Below, piece after piece: positions 25,463 to 34,521 of a stretch of 64,000 bases of DNA (position 1 is its first letter; every line of letters begins with the position of its first letter). The notes below the pieces were generated by a model. It saw only the letters and a list, made by a program, of their open reading frames with translations, did no database searches and was not told where the DNA came from. The stretch spans positions 25,515 to 89,514 of the forward strand of contig CALFBI010000011.1 in assembly GCA_937951675.1 (NCBI GenBank). Direction: 5' to 3'. The translations under genes and the position numbers were made by a program. The stretch is from an uncultured Verrucomicrobiales bacterium. GTDB taxonomy: Bacteria; Verrucomicrobiota; Verrucomicrobiia; Verrucomicrobiales; Akkermansiaceae.

Positions 25463-27595
25463 TTAACTAGATGGAATATTGATTCCTAATTTTTTCTCTA
25501 AAGAGGAATCAGGAGAAGCTCCATTTTCGAGAGCATTAAGATAGCATTCTTTTGATTTTTTTTGATCTCCCGAACTCTGGTAAAGAACGGCGAGATTATA
25601 GTAAGGGTCGCTTAAAGTGGGATTGATTTTAAGAGCTTTTTGAAACGATTGGATGGCTAAATCATAGTCACCTGTTTCTCCAGCAACACTACCAAGATAT
25701 ACATGCGAACTAGCTAATTGCGGCGCATGTAAGATGCTTGTTTGGAGCTCTGTTAGCGAAGATTGAAAATCTCGCAATTTATAATAAGTAACCCCGAGTA
25801 AATAATGGGCATATGGAAGAGGGTGCTCTCCCCGAATCGCAATGGCATTGTTCAAGCTTTTTTCAGCATCACCAAGTTGATTCGTATGGAGTTGCACGAC
25901 CCCCAGGTTTACCAAGCTCGGAATATGTCCAGGATGGTCATCGAGTATTGTTTCAAAGATTTCCTGAGCAACGAAAAAGCGTTCAGTGGTATAAGCTTTA
26001 CGAGCTAAGTTTTCATAGGTGGAAATACGAGCTTGAAGAACCCTGGCCGCTTTTTCTCGCTGCGAAGCACTTGCTCGGTGCGAAGAATGAAATTCGTTAT
26101 CTGCGGGGCGTTCCGCTAGAAGCATTGTTTCTTTTTTACTCAGTGTGATCCCTTCGCCAACAGTGGCTTCTAGAAGTTCTTGGTGTTCGGGATTCAACTC
26201 GCCTAATCGCTGAAGACCTTTTTTGAGAGCTTCGAGAGATTGCTCTCTTCGTTCCTGTGCGATGAGCTGCCGTTTAATGATTTGTTTGAGGGTGTCAATT
26301 TCCTCTTTAGAGGCTAGGCTGAGGTCAGGTTGCTCAGCTTCTACTAGTAGGTCTGCTTCTGCTCTTTCTAGCTTTTGTTTGATCGCTTGGAGGTGTTTTT
26401 CTTTGGTCTTATTTTCATGACGAAGCGCGATCATTTTTTGCTTTATTAAGGCCAGTTGATGCTGAGCCTCGATGAGGGTTTCTTTACTGCTATTAGAATC
26501 GTTTGAAATTTGGGTAGTGATTTCGCGAGCTTCGCGGAGCTCTTTAGCAAGCTCCATATTTTGCTCGATGATCGTTTCATAGCGTTTGCTTTGATTCATT
26601 TTTAAGAGACTCGCCATTTCGTCTCGTTCTTGAAGTAAGGCCGTTTTTTCTTTACTAATTTCAACGACTTGAGCATTTGCTTGTCTGTTGGTTTCTTCAA
26701 GATGAGCTATTTTAAGGTATGATTTGGTCAGGAGCTCATCCTTGGTTTGGAGTTCACTTTTAAGTTGTCGAACTTGTTGTTGGAGCCCTCGAATAACATC
26801 GTTATTTGAATTTCTTTCGTTACTTAAACTGGCTGTTAAGTCTTTATTTTTCTGAGTGAGTTTTTCTTGTTCTGTCTGAAGTTGAGCAATGGTGCCAAGC
26901 GCCGCATTGTATTCTTTGCGACTGCGGCTAAGAGCCGCTTTCATGACATCTTTTTCCCGTGTGATTTTATCGAGCTGCTCAGTGAGGCGCTTCATCTGTG
27001 CCTGAACAGGAGCCCCTGCAATCTGATGACGCTGTTGTCTGAGTTCTTTGATTTGCCTACGGAGCCGCGATGATTCAAGATTACGGTCGTTTTGGGTTTC
27101 TTTGAGCTGATTGCGCAGCTGAATGATTTCCTCATTGAGAGATTTAAGACGCTTATTATCAGATGTATTAATGCGAGGTCTTACTGGTAATGATTTTTTC
27201 GGAGTTTCCGCATTAGGAACTTCAGAGGGGGTGAATTCGACTAATTCTTCAAGTCCTTTATCATTATCAGCGTATTTCTTTTCAGCTAAGGGCTTTACTT
27301 TAGCGATGGCTTTTTCAGTGAACTCTCGTCGCATGTTGACAATATCAACCTTCCATTGAGGGTGATAAATAGCCACGGCTTCTAGAAGTTCTCTCGCCTT
27401 TTCGTAAGTCTGGAATGACTCAATATAATTTTTTGAGGCGTATTTTTTTTCAGCATCTTTAGCTTTAAGGTAAGCCTGCATGTAAAGATCATCTGGCTCT
27501 AAACGGTCATAAACAGGCTCCTGCTGAGCTGAAATGCTTACTGAGAGGATCAAAGCATAGAAAAGCAGAGTGACGAAGCGATGAGCGAAGTGCAT
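25463..27595 (-). CDS. Exported TPR / coiled-coil protein
   Basis: A 710-residue protein with a Sec signal peptide (about 1-23, 'LLFYALILSVSISAQQ'). Three regions follow. The first is an N-terminal TPR-like pair ('AEKKYASKNYIESFQTYEKA', about 45-110). The second is a long coiled coil of about 280 residues (about 145-430) full of Leu/Glu/Gln heptads. The third is a C-terminal stack of TPR repeats (about 530-700), for example 'AEKSLNNAIAIRGEHPLPYA' and 'AIQSFQKALKINPTLSDPYY'. Such proteins act as periplasmic or surface scaffolds; no catalytic motif is visible. It is a single gene, convergent with the tRNA and NTPase gene. Confidence 0.8.
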   Translation of the reverse strand: MHFAHRFVTLLFYALILSVSISAQQEPVYDRLEPDDLYMQAYLKAKDAEKKYASKNYIESFQTYEKARELLEAVAIYHPQWKVDIVNMRREFTEKAIAKVKPLAEKKYADNDKGLEELVEFTPSEVPNAETPKKSLPVRPRINTSDNKRLKSLNEEIIQLRNQLKETQNDRNLESSRLRRQIKELRQQRHQIAGAPVQAQMKRLTEQLDKITREKDVMKAALSRSRKEYNAALGTIAQLQTEQEKLTQKNKDLTASLSNERNSNNDVIRGLQQQVRQLKSELQTKDELLTKSYLKIAHLEETNRQANAQVVEISKEKTALLQERDEMASLLKMNQSKRYETIIEQNMELAKELREAREITTQISNDSNSSKETLIEAQHQLALIKQKMIALRHENKTKEKHLQAIKQKLERAEADLLVEAEQPDLSLASKEEIDTLKQIIKRQLIAQERREQSLEALKKGLQRLGELNPEHQELLEATVGEGITLSKKETMLLAERPADNEFHSSHRASASQREKAARVLQARISTYENLARKAYTTERFFVAQEIFETILDDHPGHIPSLVNLGVVQLHTNQLGDAEKSLNNAIAIRGEHPLPYAHYLLGVTYYKLRDFQSSLTELQTSILHAPQLASSHVYLGSVAGETGDYDLAIQSFQKALKINPTLSDPYYNLAVLYQSSGDQKKSKECYLNALENGASPDSSLEKKLGINIPSS

Positions 27596-27619
27596 GAATG
27601 CTGGAAAGTAGAGAAATCA

Positions 27620-27639
27620 TGGGGCTTGGTGAAGCCCTA
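27620..27639 (-). terminator. Hairpin between polX and the TPR gene
   Basis: GGGCTT (27622-27627) and AAGCCC (27632-27637) pair perfectly around a 4-nt loop, extended by a G-U and a T-A pair. It lies just after the polX stop on the minus strand. The following bases are only weakly T-rich on that strand, so termination is plausible but not assured. Confidence 0.35.
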
Positions 27640-27652
27640 ATTTATTCTATTT

Positions 27653-29395
27653 TCAATGAAAACGCTTCTCTTTAGGAAGAGAAAGGAAATCTTTGATTTC
27701 GTTAAGGTTTAAAGAGTTTAAAATATCCTTTTTTTCGAGCCAACCTTTACGAGCGACACGGACTCCAAGCGCAAGAAATTGGAAATGATCTCGATGATGG
27801 GCATCAGGGTTAATACTGCATTGAACTCCTTTATCTTTAGCGGTTTTCCACCAACGCCAGTCCATATCTAATCTACGAGGGTTACAATTGAGCTCGATGA
27901 CAGTATGGGTCTCGGCCGCACAATCGATGATTTTAGGGATATTAAGTGCATAGGGCTCTCGCTTAAGAAGAAGTCGGCCCGTTAAGTGACCGATCATCGT
28001 GACGTGGGGGTTTTCCATTGCTTTGATGATACGAGCCGTCATCTCTTTTTCGCTGAGAGAAAAGGCCTGGTGAACTGAAGCTACACAGTAATCTAGTTGC
28101 GATAAAAGTTCGTCATTATAATCTAAGCTCCCATTTTTTAGAATATCAACTTCCGACCCAGCAAAGAGGTGGCATCCATCATGTGAATGATTGAAATGTT
28201 GAATTTCTTCGATCTGGGACTGAAGTCGTTCAGCGTTTAAGCCATTGGCCTGAAAAGAGGAGTGAGAATGGTCCGAAATACCAAGGTATTCCATGCCGAG
28301 TGATTCAGCTTCCTCATACATTTCTTCGAGGCTGTGTTGACCATCAGAGGCTGTTGTATGATTATGGAAACAACCTCGGAGGTGATCGAGTTGAATGAGG
28401 TGGGGAAGGGTTCCTTCTTCGGCGGCTTCATACTCGCCACGATTCTCTCGAAGTTCAGGAGGAATCCAAGGGAGGCGAAGAGCCCGGTAAATATCAGCTT
28501 CTGTTTCGACGATTGGAAGAGCTCCGGAATGAGCTTCTTGAGCAGAAAAGCCATATTCATTGAGGCTTAGGCCTTGTTTTAGGGCTCTATGGCGGAGTTC
28601 GACATTGTGCTCTTTACTTCCACTGAAGTATTGCAGGGCAAAGGGGTATTCTTTCACCGAGACAGCTCGTAAATCGATCTGTAAGCCATTCTCAAGAATG
28701 ACAGAGGCTTTCGTTTCACCACATGATAAGACTTGGTCGACTTCTTCGAAGCGGCTGAGAAAATCAGTCATTTCGGATGGTGCACGGGTCGCTACTAAGA
28801 AGTCCAAATCGTGTAAGATCTCTTTATTTCGTCGATAAGATCCTGCAATCTCAGCCATCAGGCAAGAGGGGTGTGATCGAAGCCGTTCCAAAAGCGTCTG
28901 AGCAAGGGCCATGACATCTCCCGTTCGGAAAAGACCCAAGAAAGATTTTTTATACTCAATCGCTTTTAGAATCTTTTCCGCACTTTTAGAACCAAACCCT
29001 TTGAGTTCAGCAACAGATCCGTTGTGACAAGCCGTTTCGAGTTGTGCAATCGATGAAACTTTGAGCTCGTCATAAAGTGCTTTGATTTTTTTTGGGCCGA
29101 GCCCACTGAGGGTAAAGAGCTCAAAAAGAGAAGGAGGAAACTCTCCCTTCAGTTCTTTGAGATAGGGCAGCTCTCCTGTCTGGGCAAGAGTGGTGAGTTT
29201 CTCTTGAAGGGCTTTACCAATTCCTTTGATCCCGTCTAGCTCTTCCGCTTGAGCAAGCGAGAGGATGTCGCCATCATAGTTTCGGATGATTTCAGCGCCT
29301 GTTTTATAGGCTCGTGTTTTAAAAGGGTTTTCACCTTTAAGCTCTAGTAGAAGAGCGATATCATCTAGGGATTGAGCTAGTTTTTCCCGGTTCAT
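27653..29395 (-). CDS. polX: DNA polymerase/3'-5' exonuclease PolX
   Basis: A 580-residue family X polymerase of the bacterial PolX type, expected to fill short gaps in base excision repair. An N-terminal helix-hairpin-helix region ('LDGIKGIGKALQEKL', 'LSGLGPKKIKALYDE') leads to the Pol-beta palm with 'GSYRRNKEILHDLDFLVA' (metal ligands Asp196, Asp198) and Asp241 in 'LQIDLRAV'. A C-terminal PHP phosphoesterase domain starts at 'HNHTTASDG' (His344, His346, Asp351) and continues with 'ISDHSHSS'. All key acidic and His residues I looked for are present. The start overlaps the gpsA stop by 4 bp, so it is the third gene of a plsY-gpsA-polX operon. Confidence 0.94.
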   Translation of the reverse strand: MNREKLAQSLDDIALLLELKGENPFKTRAYKTGAEIIRNYDGDILSLAQAEELDGIKGIGKALQEKLTTLAQTGELPYLKELKGEFPPSLFELFTLSGLGPKKIKALYDELKVSSIAQLETACHNGSVAELKGFGSKSAEKILKAIEYKKSFLGLFRTGDVMALAQTLLERLRSHPSCLMAEIAGSYRRNKEILHDLDFLVATRAPSEMTDFLSRFEEVDQVLSCGETKASVILENGLQIDLRAVSVKEYPFALQYFSGSKEHNVELRHRALKQGLSLNEYGFSAQEAHSGALPIVETEADIYRALRLPWIPPELRENRGEYEAAEEGTLPHLIQLDHLRGCFHNHTTASDGQHSLEEMYEEAESLGMEYLGISDHSHSSFQANGLNAERLQSQIEEIQHFNHSHDGCHLFAGSEVDILKNGSLDYNDELLSQLDYCVASVHQAFSLSEKEMTARIIKAMENPHVTMIGHLTGRLLLKREPYALNIPKIIDCAAETHTVIELNCNPRRLDMDWRWWKTAKDKGVQCSINPDAHHRDHFQFLALGVRVARKGWLEKKDILNSLNLNEIKDFLSLPKEKRFH

Positions 29396-30396
29396 AAAGC
29401 TTGATCTGTTTCAGGGCGGAGGTCTCTAGCAAAAAGCTCCTTGAGGGCTTCTTGAGCAGGTTTGCCTTCGTAAAGGATATGGTAAACGGCATCGATGAGA
29501 GGGGTGCGCACGCCGGCATTTTGCGCGGCTTCGTAGATGGAGAGAGTGTTAGGAACTCCTTCGACGACCATGCCTACTTTTTTGACAGCTTCATCGAGGC
29601 TCTGGCCTTCTCCTAGCGCTCTTCCAAGTTGATTATTTCGAGAGTGTTTTGAGAAACAAGTCACGATCAAATCACCTACACCGGAGAGTCCGGTGAAGGT
29701 TTCAGGTCTCCCTCCAAGAGCGCTGCCGAGCCGAGTCATCTCAGCGAGACCTCGTGTCACCAAAGCAGCGATACTATTATCGCCTAATCCCAGGCCTGCC
29801 GCAATCCCTGCTGCGATCGCAAAGACATTTTTGATGGCTCCCCCTAGTTCGATCCCAGCGAGGTCGTCATGGCTATAGCAACGGAAGTTTGGGGCATTAA
29901 AGACGGTTTGTAATTCGGCACTTAAAGTCGCGCATTCAGATCCAATGACGACGCAAGAGGGTAAGGATTGAGCGACCTCTTCTGCATGGTTTGGGCCGGA
30001 TAAGACCGCGACTTGATGTTGAGGAAAAAAGCGAGAAACGACTTCTGACATTCGACTTCCAGTTTTACGATCAATTCCTTTTGAGCAAGAAACCCAGACG
30101 GCATTAGGGGCAATGATGTGAGAAGTAAGTTCGGTTAAAACGGACTCAATTGCCACAGTAGGAAGAACGAGAAGGATGACTTCGGCTGTCGCCAGAGACT
30201 TGTAATCAGCGCGTGCGATGAGGCTGTCGGAAAGCTGGGTAGAGCTAAGATACTTAGGATGACGATGATTTTCGTTAATGGCTTCAGCTGTCTTTTGATC
30301 ACGACAGATAAGGGTCACAGCATGACCTTTGATTGATAAAATATGGGCAAGAGCTGTGCCCCAAGAGCCGGCTCCTAGAATGGAAATTTTTTTCAT
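29392..30396 (-). CDS. gpsA: Glycerol-3-phosphate dehydrogenase [NAD(P)+]
   Basis: A 334-residue cytoplasmic enzyme that makes sn-glycerol-3-phosphate from dihydroxyacetone phosphate. The nucleotide-binding Rossmann motif is 'LGAGSWGTALA' at the N-terminus. 'VLSGPNHAEEVAQSLPS' and the catalytic-domain helix 'ELGGAIKNVFAIAAGIAAGL' are diagnostic. It supplies the acyl acceptor for PlsY, encoded immediately upstream with a 4-bp overlap. Together they start phospholipid synthesis. Confidence 0.96.
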   Translation of the reverse strand: MKKISILGAGSWGTALAHILSIKGHAVTLICRDQKTAEAINENHRHPKYLSSTQLSDSLIARADYKSLATAEVILLVLPTVAIESVLTELTSHIIAPNAVWVSCSKGIDRKTGSRMSEVVSRFFPQHQVAVLSGPNHAEEVAQSLPSCVVIGSECATLSAELQTVFNAPNFRCYSHDDLAGIELGGAIKNVFAIAAGIAAGLGLGDNSIAALVTRGLAEMTRLGSALGGRPETFTGLSGVGDLIVTCFSKHSRNNQLGRALGEGQSLDEAVKKVGMVVEGVPNTLSIYEAAQNAGVRTPLIDAVYHILYEGKPAQEALKELFARDLRPETDQAL

Positions 30397-31127
30397 GCTT
30401 TCTTTTTACGTGTGAAACGGTTTTCGGTGCCATTAAGCAACTTTTTCAAGTTGCTGCGATGTTTCCAAATGGCGAGTGCAGAGATGACAACACTAAAAAT
30501 GAAGAGAGGCTTATTCCAAGTTCCCGCTTCCCAAAGAGAAGGGGCATCAATTTCATCACTAATATGATGAAAGCGTGCTCCCAAATGAGTTAAAATAGGA
30601 AGAGAGATCGCAGCGCCAATACTAGCCACCGAGACATAACGGGTCGTAATAAAAAGGATGCCCCAGATTAGAATGAGAATAAAGAGCGCCATCGGCATCA
30701 AAGCAACAAGCACTCCCGCAGAGGTCGCGATGCCTTTACCTCCTTTAAAGCCAATCCAAGGGCTATAATTGTGCCCTAAAATGGCAAGTAGGGCGATGAA
30801 GATATGAACAGCTTGCACAAAGGTTTGGCGTTCTGAGCTTAAGGTCTGAACCCAATCGGAAGGAAGGGGGAGAGCCATTTGAGAAACACGTCCTTCGATT
30901 TGGAGTAAACTAATTCCTAAAATTACAGGGATGAGCCCTTTAAGAAAATCGAGGAAAAGACAGGAGAGCCCAAACTTTTTGCCCATCACACGTAGCACAT
31001 TAGTGGCTCCAATATTTCCTGAGCCATGTTGCCGGATATCGACTCCTTTCGATTTGGCAATAAAAAGGCCAAAAGGAATGGACCCGCAAAGAAACGCAAA
31101 GAGACAAAGCAAAACCACAATCGTCAT
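30393..31127 (-). CDS. plsY: Acyl-phosphate:glycerol-3-phosphate acyltransferase
   Basis: An integral membrane acyltransferase transferring an acyl group from acyl-phosphate to glycerol-3-phosphate. PlsY motifs are 'GSIPFGLFIAKSKGVDIR', 'GSGNIGATNVLRVMG' and 'GFKGGKGIATSAGV'. The chosen start, ATG 31127, gives the usual beginning of the first membrane helix; a GTG at 31163 would add 12 residues. At about 244 residues it is a little long because of a loop after 'EGRVSQMALPLPSD' (residues ~90-120). First gene of plsY-gpsA-polX. PlsX, which makes the acyl-phosphate, is not in the window. Confidence 0.94.
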   Translation of the reverse strand: MTIVVLLCLFAFLCGSIPFGLFIAKSKGVDIRQHGSGNIGATNVLRVMGKKFGLSCLFLDFLKGLIPVILGISLLQIEGRVSQMALPLPSDWVQTLSSERQTFVQAVHIFIALLAILGHNYSPWIGFKGGKGIATSAGVLVALMPMALFILILIWGILFITTRYVSVASIGAAISLPILTHLGARFHHISDEIDAPSLWEAGTWNKPLFIFSVVISALAIWKHRSNLKKLLNGTENRFTRKKKA

Positions 31128-31186
31128 GAGATTGATTCTGCGCAAAGCGTGAGTAAATGTCACCCGCTTTCATTGAAGAATATCAT

Positions 31187-31219
31187 AAAAAAAGAGCTTC
31201 TCATAACGAGAAGCTCTTT
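31187..31219 (-). terminator. Rho-independent terminator after the terpene-cyclase-fold gene
   Basis: A perfect 12-bp stem, AAAGAGCTTCTC (31191-31202) with GAGAAGCTCTTT (31208-31219) and a 5-nt loop. On the minus strand it is followed by a T-run (A-run at 31187-31193 on the plus strand). It lies 22 bp beyond the minus-strand gene ending at 31242. Confidence 0.85.
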
Positions 31220-31241
31220 AACAAACAGAGTCTGGAAAAAA

Positions 31242-32792
31242 TTAACGAGTCGAGTTTTTTCCGGTTCCAGGAAGGAAGCGGTAGTAAACTTCTAAAGTTA
31301 AAGTTGCGAGGCAGGTGCGGTAAATTTCTTGCCAGTTACCATTTCCTCCCGCAAAAGCGGCGTTTCCTGTATTGAGGCAAGTGCCTTTTGTTCCCATTGG
31401 AGGGAATGCTCCCGTAGAAGATTGGTTTTCAAGAAGCTCATTCATGAATCGGTCATTAAAATCGGTCCAGATGTCACCACCCTTATTGATCACAGCTTGG
31501 GCATCGTAATACAGGGCGTAGAGATCTGCATTATGATTGTGATAATTGAAGTAGTCATTATCCATGATGAATTTGAGTCCTTGGCGAACAGAATCACTAC
31601 GCCCTTTCCCGAACATTTGTTGGCCGAGCACGACAGCTCCCGTTAAAGAACTGAAATGTGTTTTATTAATTTGTTTATCATCTGGGTCAGAACATCTGAC
31701 TGGGCGAATGGCTTTACTTCCTACGCCATAAGCACCACCACCATCAGGTGATTGAGAGATGGAAAAGGCTTCCACGGCTTTTTGCCCCGCTTTTTTCAAT
31801 CCATCGAATTCAATTCCAGTATGCTTACATGCTTTGAGTGCCTGCACATTCCAAGCCGCAATGGAGGTGTCTCCTGGACGAGTCCCTTTGGCATAATAGT
31901 AATCCCAAGATCCTGAAGGGTGCTGGTTATCAATAATATATTGCCCGGCTTTTTGAACAACTTCCTTAAGGTTTGGAATGTTAGTTTTCTCGGCAGAGGT
32001 GAAGGTGTAAGATTCGGCTAAGGCATAAGCTGCAATCGCATGGTTATAGGACCAGTGCTTATCTTTCAGATTATTAGCAATTTTTCCCTCTTGAGCTAAA
32101 CCAAGATTGGTAAGGTAAGTGATTCCATTGAGAACCGTGCTTCCGAATTCTTTAGACTGAGGCGTTTCGCAGTGACCAAGGAAAGCTAAAACTGCAAGGC
32201 CTGTCATCGCATCGTGTTTATCATTCCCCCAGCTGCCATCGGCGTTTTGGGTTTCTTTAAGATAACGAAGCGCCGCAACCACGGCTTCTTCACATTTTTC
32301 ACTTCCTCCATTTTGCTCAAGACGTGAAAGACGGTCTTTTTTCGAACAACGTTTTCTCATGAGAGAAGGAATTCCCTGAGCTCCAGCAAAGCCTTGACCA
32401 CCGCCACTACCAAATCCGGCTCCAAAGTCAGAACCATCTCCAAAGTCAGCAGAGACATCAGGAACGTCGACATCAGGAACTGGAACAGAAACAGGAGATG
32501 AGGTCGCTGCCGCAATTACCTTTGCCATTGAGGAAGAAGGTGCTGAGGTCTGACGTTGAATTTGTTGGTTGACGACCTTTTCTTGAATTTCAGTATCCTC
32601 TTGCGTTGGTGCTGTGTAAGTAACGATAGGCTCAGGTTTAGGAATATTGAATTTCAATAAGATAATCGTCATAATAATCCCGATCAGAACGATCGAGAGA
32701 ATGGCAATTAGTAAGCTTGAGATGGTGGAATTACGTCGCTGCTGTGCAAGGCGAGCGAGCGCTTCGGGGCTCATTTGGGCGTGAATGCTCAT
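31242..32792 (-). CDS. Membrane-anchored terpene-cyclase/prenyltransferase-fold protein
   Basis: A 516-residue protein. A short cytoplasmic N-terminus precedes one membrane span (about 24-47). A Pro/Ser/Gln-rich linker (about 50-125) and a Gly/Phe-rich stretch follow ('GFGSGGGQGFAGAQG'). From about residue 165 the rest resembles the alpha/alpha barrel of squalene-hopene cyclases and prenyltransferases, with QW-like repeats 'TQNADGSWG', 'NQHPSGSWDYYYAKGTRPGD', 'SQSPDGGGAYG' and 'NQSSTGAFPP'. The DXDD acid motif of squalene cyclases is not seen, and the placement outside the inner membrane makes a cyclase role unlikely; a binding or structural role is more probable. It is a single gene with its own terminator. 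Confidence 0.75.
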   Translation of the reverse strand: MSIHAQMSPEALARLAQQRRNSTISSLLIAILSIVLIGIIMTIILLKFNIPKPEPIVTYTAPTQEDTEIQEKVVNQQIQRQTSAPSSSMAKVIAAATSSPVSVPVPDVDVPDVSADFGDGSDFGAGFGSGGGQGFAGAQGIPSLMRKRCSKKDRLSRLEQNGGSEKCEEAVVAALRYLKETQNADGSWGNDKHDAMTGLAVLAFLGHCETPQSKEFGSTVLNGITYLTNLGLAQEGKIANNLKDKHWSYNHAIAAYALAESYTFTSAEKTNIPNLKEVVQKAGQYIIDNQHPSGSWDYYYAKGTRPGDTSIAAWNVQALKACKHTGIEFDGLKKAGQKAVEAFSISQSPDGGGAYGVGSKAIRPVRCSDPDDKQINKTHFSSLTGAVVLGQQMFGKGRSDSVRQGLKFIMDNDYFNYHNHNADLYALYYDAQAVINKGGDIWTDFNDRFMNELLENQSSTGAFPPMGTKGTCLNTGNAAFAGGNGNWQEIYRTCLATLTLEVYYRFLPGTGKNSTR

Positions 32793-33025
32793 AGGTAATG
32801 GTTAATGTAACTAAACAAATAACGATATGGATCTAGTCTTCTTAGACGTAATGATCGATTTCGGGAAACTTTTTTTCAGAAAGCGGTCTTTTTTTTGAGA
32901 AAAAAGAGTGTTTTTCGATTTTCTTTATCAGCAAGTAACTCGTGCTAAGTTGGTTGTGTGATTTCCCTCTGAAAGGCGGGCTTGATTCGAAAAAGGAATT
33001 TTTTTAAGCGAATAGAGGAGTTGAA
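32793..33025. other. Divergent intergenic region
   Basis: AT-rich spacer between the minus-strand terpene-cyclase-fold gene and the plus-strand lipoprotein gene, with T- and A-runs at 32889-32915. It must hold both promoters, but I cannot pick clear -35/-10 pairs. A GAGGAG ribosome-binding site (33015-33020) precedes the ATG at 33026. Confidence 0.5.
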
Positions 33026-33640
33026 ATGAGATCCTCTCGACAAGCTGGAAGATCTTCTCGTAGAGTCTTCGCAATGAAATGCCTCCTGTTTATATGTCTC
33101 AGCATTGTTTTCTGTGCTTGTTCCTCACAAGAGCAAACCGTGCAGACAAAACAGGTTCGAAAAGGACTGGAGAAATTCAATGGTGGGTATGAGGTTTCAA
33201 AATCAGGTGAAGCAGGCCAAGTGATGAGTTCTGATAAAAGAAGCCACTTTGAAAATAAGGTGAAAGGAAGTCAGTATCAAAAGCCTTTCCAAAATAAAGG
33301 GTTTAAGAAATCAGAGTTTGAATCCACTTCTTTCGCTGGAGCAGATAGAGAGGCGCGGAAGAAAACGTTCGGGAGAAAAGAGTCTCAAACTTATAAAGCT
33401 CCTCATTTCGCCACAAAAAAAGCTCAATTGAGGCAACAGACTCAATTAAACAAAAAATATCAAAAGGCGACTTATAAGAGTCATCAAGCTCGGGAGGCAG
33501 GTCGCCATTCTCTTTCAAGAAAATCTGATGAGCGAGTCGCGAAGAGAAGGCAAGTTTATCGGCCTCCTTCGATGAATTTATCTCCCGTTCAAGGCAGCCA
33601 GCTTTCAGTGCAAGATACCAATAGTTTATTAGGGCGCTGA
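33026..33640 (+). CDS. Basic lipoprotein-like exported protein, unknown function
   Basis: A 204-residue protein. From the ATG at 33026 (GAGGAG 5 nt upstream) it has a long basic N-region followed by a hydrophobic segment ending in a lipobox-like 'IVFCACSS'. A second ATG at 33074 would give a more usual signal ('MKCLLFICLSIVFCAC'). The mature part has no hydrophobic core and is very rich in Lys, Arg, Gln and Ser, with short aromatic blocks (for example 'GSQYQKPFQNKGFKKSE' and 'KKYQKATYKSHQ'). It looks intrinsically disordered and positively charged, perhaps binding peptidoglycan, nucleic acid or lipopolysaccharide. I recognise no family. Confidence 0.65.
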   Translation: MRSSRQAGRSSRRVFAMKCLLFICLSIVFCACSSQEQTVQTKQVRKGLEKFNGGYEVSKSGEAGQVMSSDKRSHFENKVKGSQYQKPFQNKGFKKSEFESTSFAGADREARKKTFGRKESQTYKAPHFATKKAQLRQQTQLNKKYQKATYKSHQAREAGRHSLSRKSDERVAKRRQVYRPPSMNLSPVQGSQLSVQDTNSLLGR

Positions 33641-33705
33641 AGAGCTTTTTTACATTTGAAAGATTAACACTTAACGAGTCTTTTGTTTAGGTTTCACCAA
33701 TAACC

Positions 33706-34521
33706 ATGGCACATAAACGTTCATTAAAGCGCAAAATCTGGGAGGTGATTTTCGAAGCCGAAACTCCATCCGGTAAATTTTACGACCTGGCTCTAATGGT
33801 GACGATCATCATGAGCGTCTTGGTGGTGATGTTAGAAAGTGTTGATCATGTCGCGGAGCAATACCAAGAAATCTTCACTCCTTTAGAATGGGTTTTCACG
33901 ATTTTGTTTTCGCTCGACTATCTTTGTAGGCTTTGGGTGATTAAAAAACCTCTCAAATATGCCTTAAGTTTTTTTGGGATGGTCGACCTTCTTTCCTGTT
34001 TACCGACCTATCTCATGATCTTTTTCCCGGGAGCACAAAGTTTACTGGTGATTCGGGTGTTACGCTTACTACGTGTTTTTCGGGTATTGAGAATGGTTCG
34101 TCATGTCAATGGGGCTGAATTGATTCTAAAAGCTTTACATAAGAGTAGAGCAAAGGTGTTAGTTTTTTTCTTTGCGGTATTTCTTTTCAATGTCGTGGCA
34201 GGAACGTTGCTTTATGTGGCGGAAGGGCATTTAGAGGACTCTCTTTTTACTAATATCCCTATTTCGATTTATTGGTCGATTGTGACCGTGAGCACAGTGG
34301 GTTATGGAGATATTACACCGGTGACTGGCTTAGGTCGCTTTCTGACTTCAATTTGCATTTTGATTGGTTATGCCATCATCGCGGTGCCTACCGGAATCGT
34401 GACCGCAGATATTATCAAAACTGACGGAGATGACACTTCCGATGCTTGTCCAGGATGTGGTGTGCACGGGCACCTGGATGACGCCGTTTATTGTCGCCGG
34501 TGCGGGGAAGAGATTGACTAG
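33706..34521 (+). CDS. Voltage-gated potassium channel with C-terminal zinc ribbon
   Basis: A 271-residue six-helix K+ channel subunit (Kv/KvAP-like), functional as a tetramer. S1-S3 lie in about 27-108. S4 is a voltage-sensor helix with regularly spaced Arg ('VIRVLRLLRVFRVLRMVRHV', about 115-134). The pore helix and filter are 'STVGYGD' (196-202), and S6 is about 210-232. After S6, a short tail carries a CxxC...CxxC zinc ribbon (Cys248, Cys251, Cys263, Cys266), an unusual end for such a small channel. The stop overlaps the convergent small membrane-protein gene by 4 bp. Confidence 0.92.
   Translation: MAHKRSLKRKIWEVIFEAETPSGKFYDLALMVTIIMSVLVVMLESVDHVAEQYQEIFTPLEWVFTILFSLDYLCRLWVIKKPLKYALSFFGMVDLLSCLPTYLMIFFPGAQSLLVIRVLRLLRVFRVLRMVRHVNGAELILKALHKSRAKVLVFFFAVFLFNVVAGTLLYVAEGHLEDSLFTNIPISIYWSIVTVSTVGYGDITPVTGLGRFLTSICILIGYAIIAVPTGIVTADIIKTDGDDTSDACPGCGVHGHLDDAVYCRRCGEEID

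Noticed and set aside
27123..27359. Plus-strand open frames across the long minus-strand genes (for example within the TPR protein and oppA)
   Set aside because: They are antisense shadows of strongly supported genes, with no ribosome-binding sites or recognisable domains.
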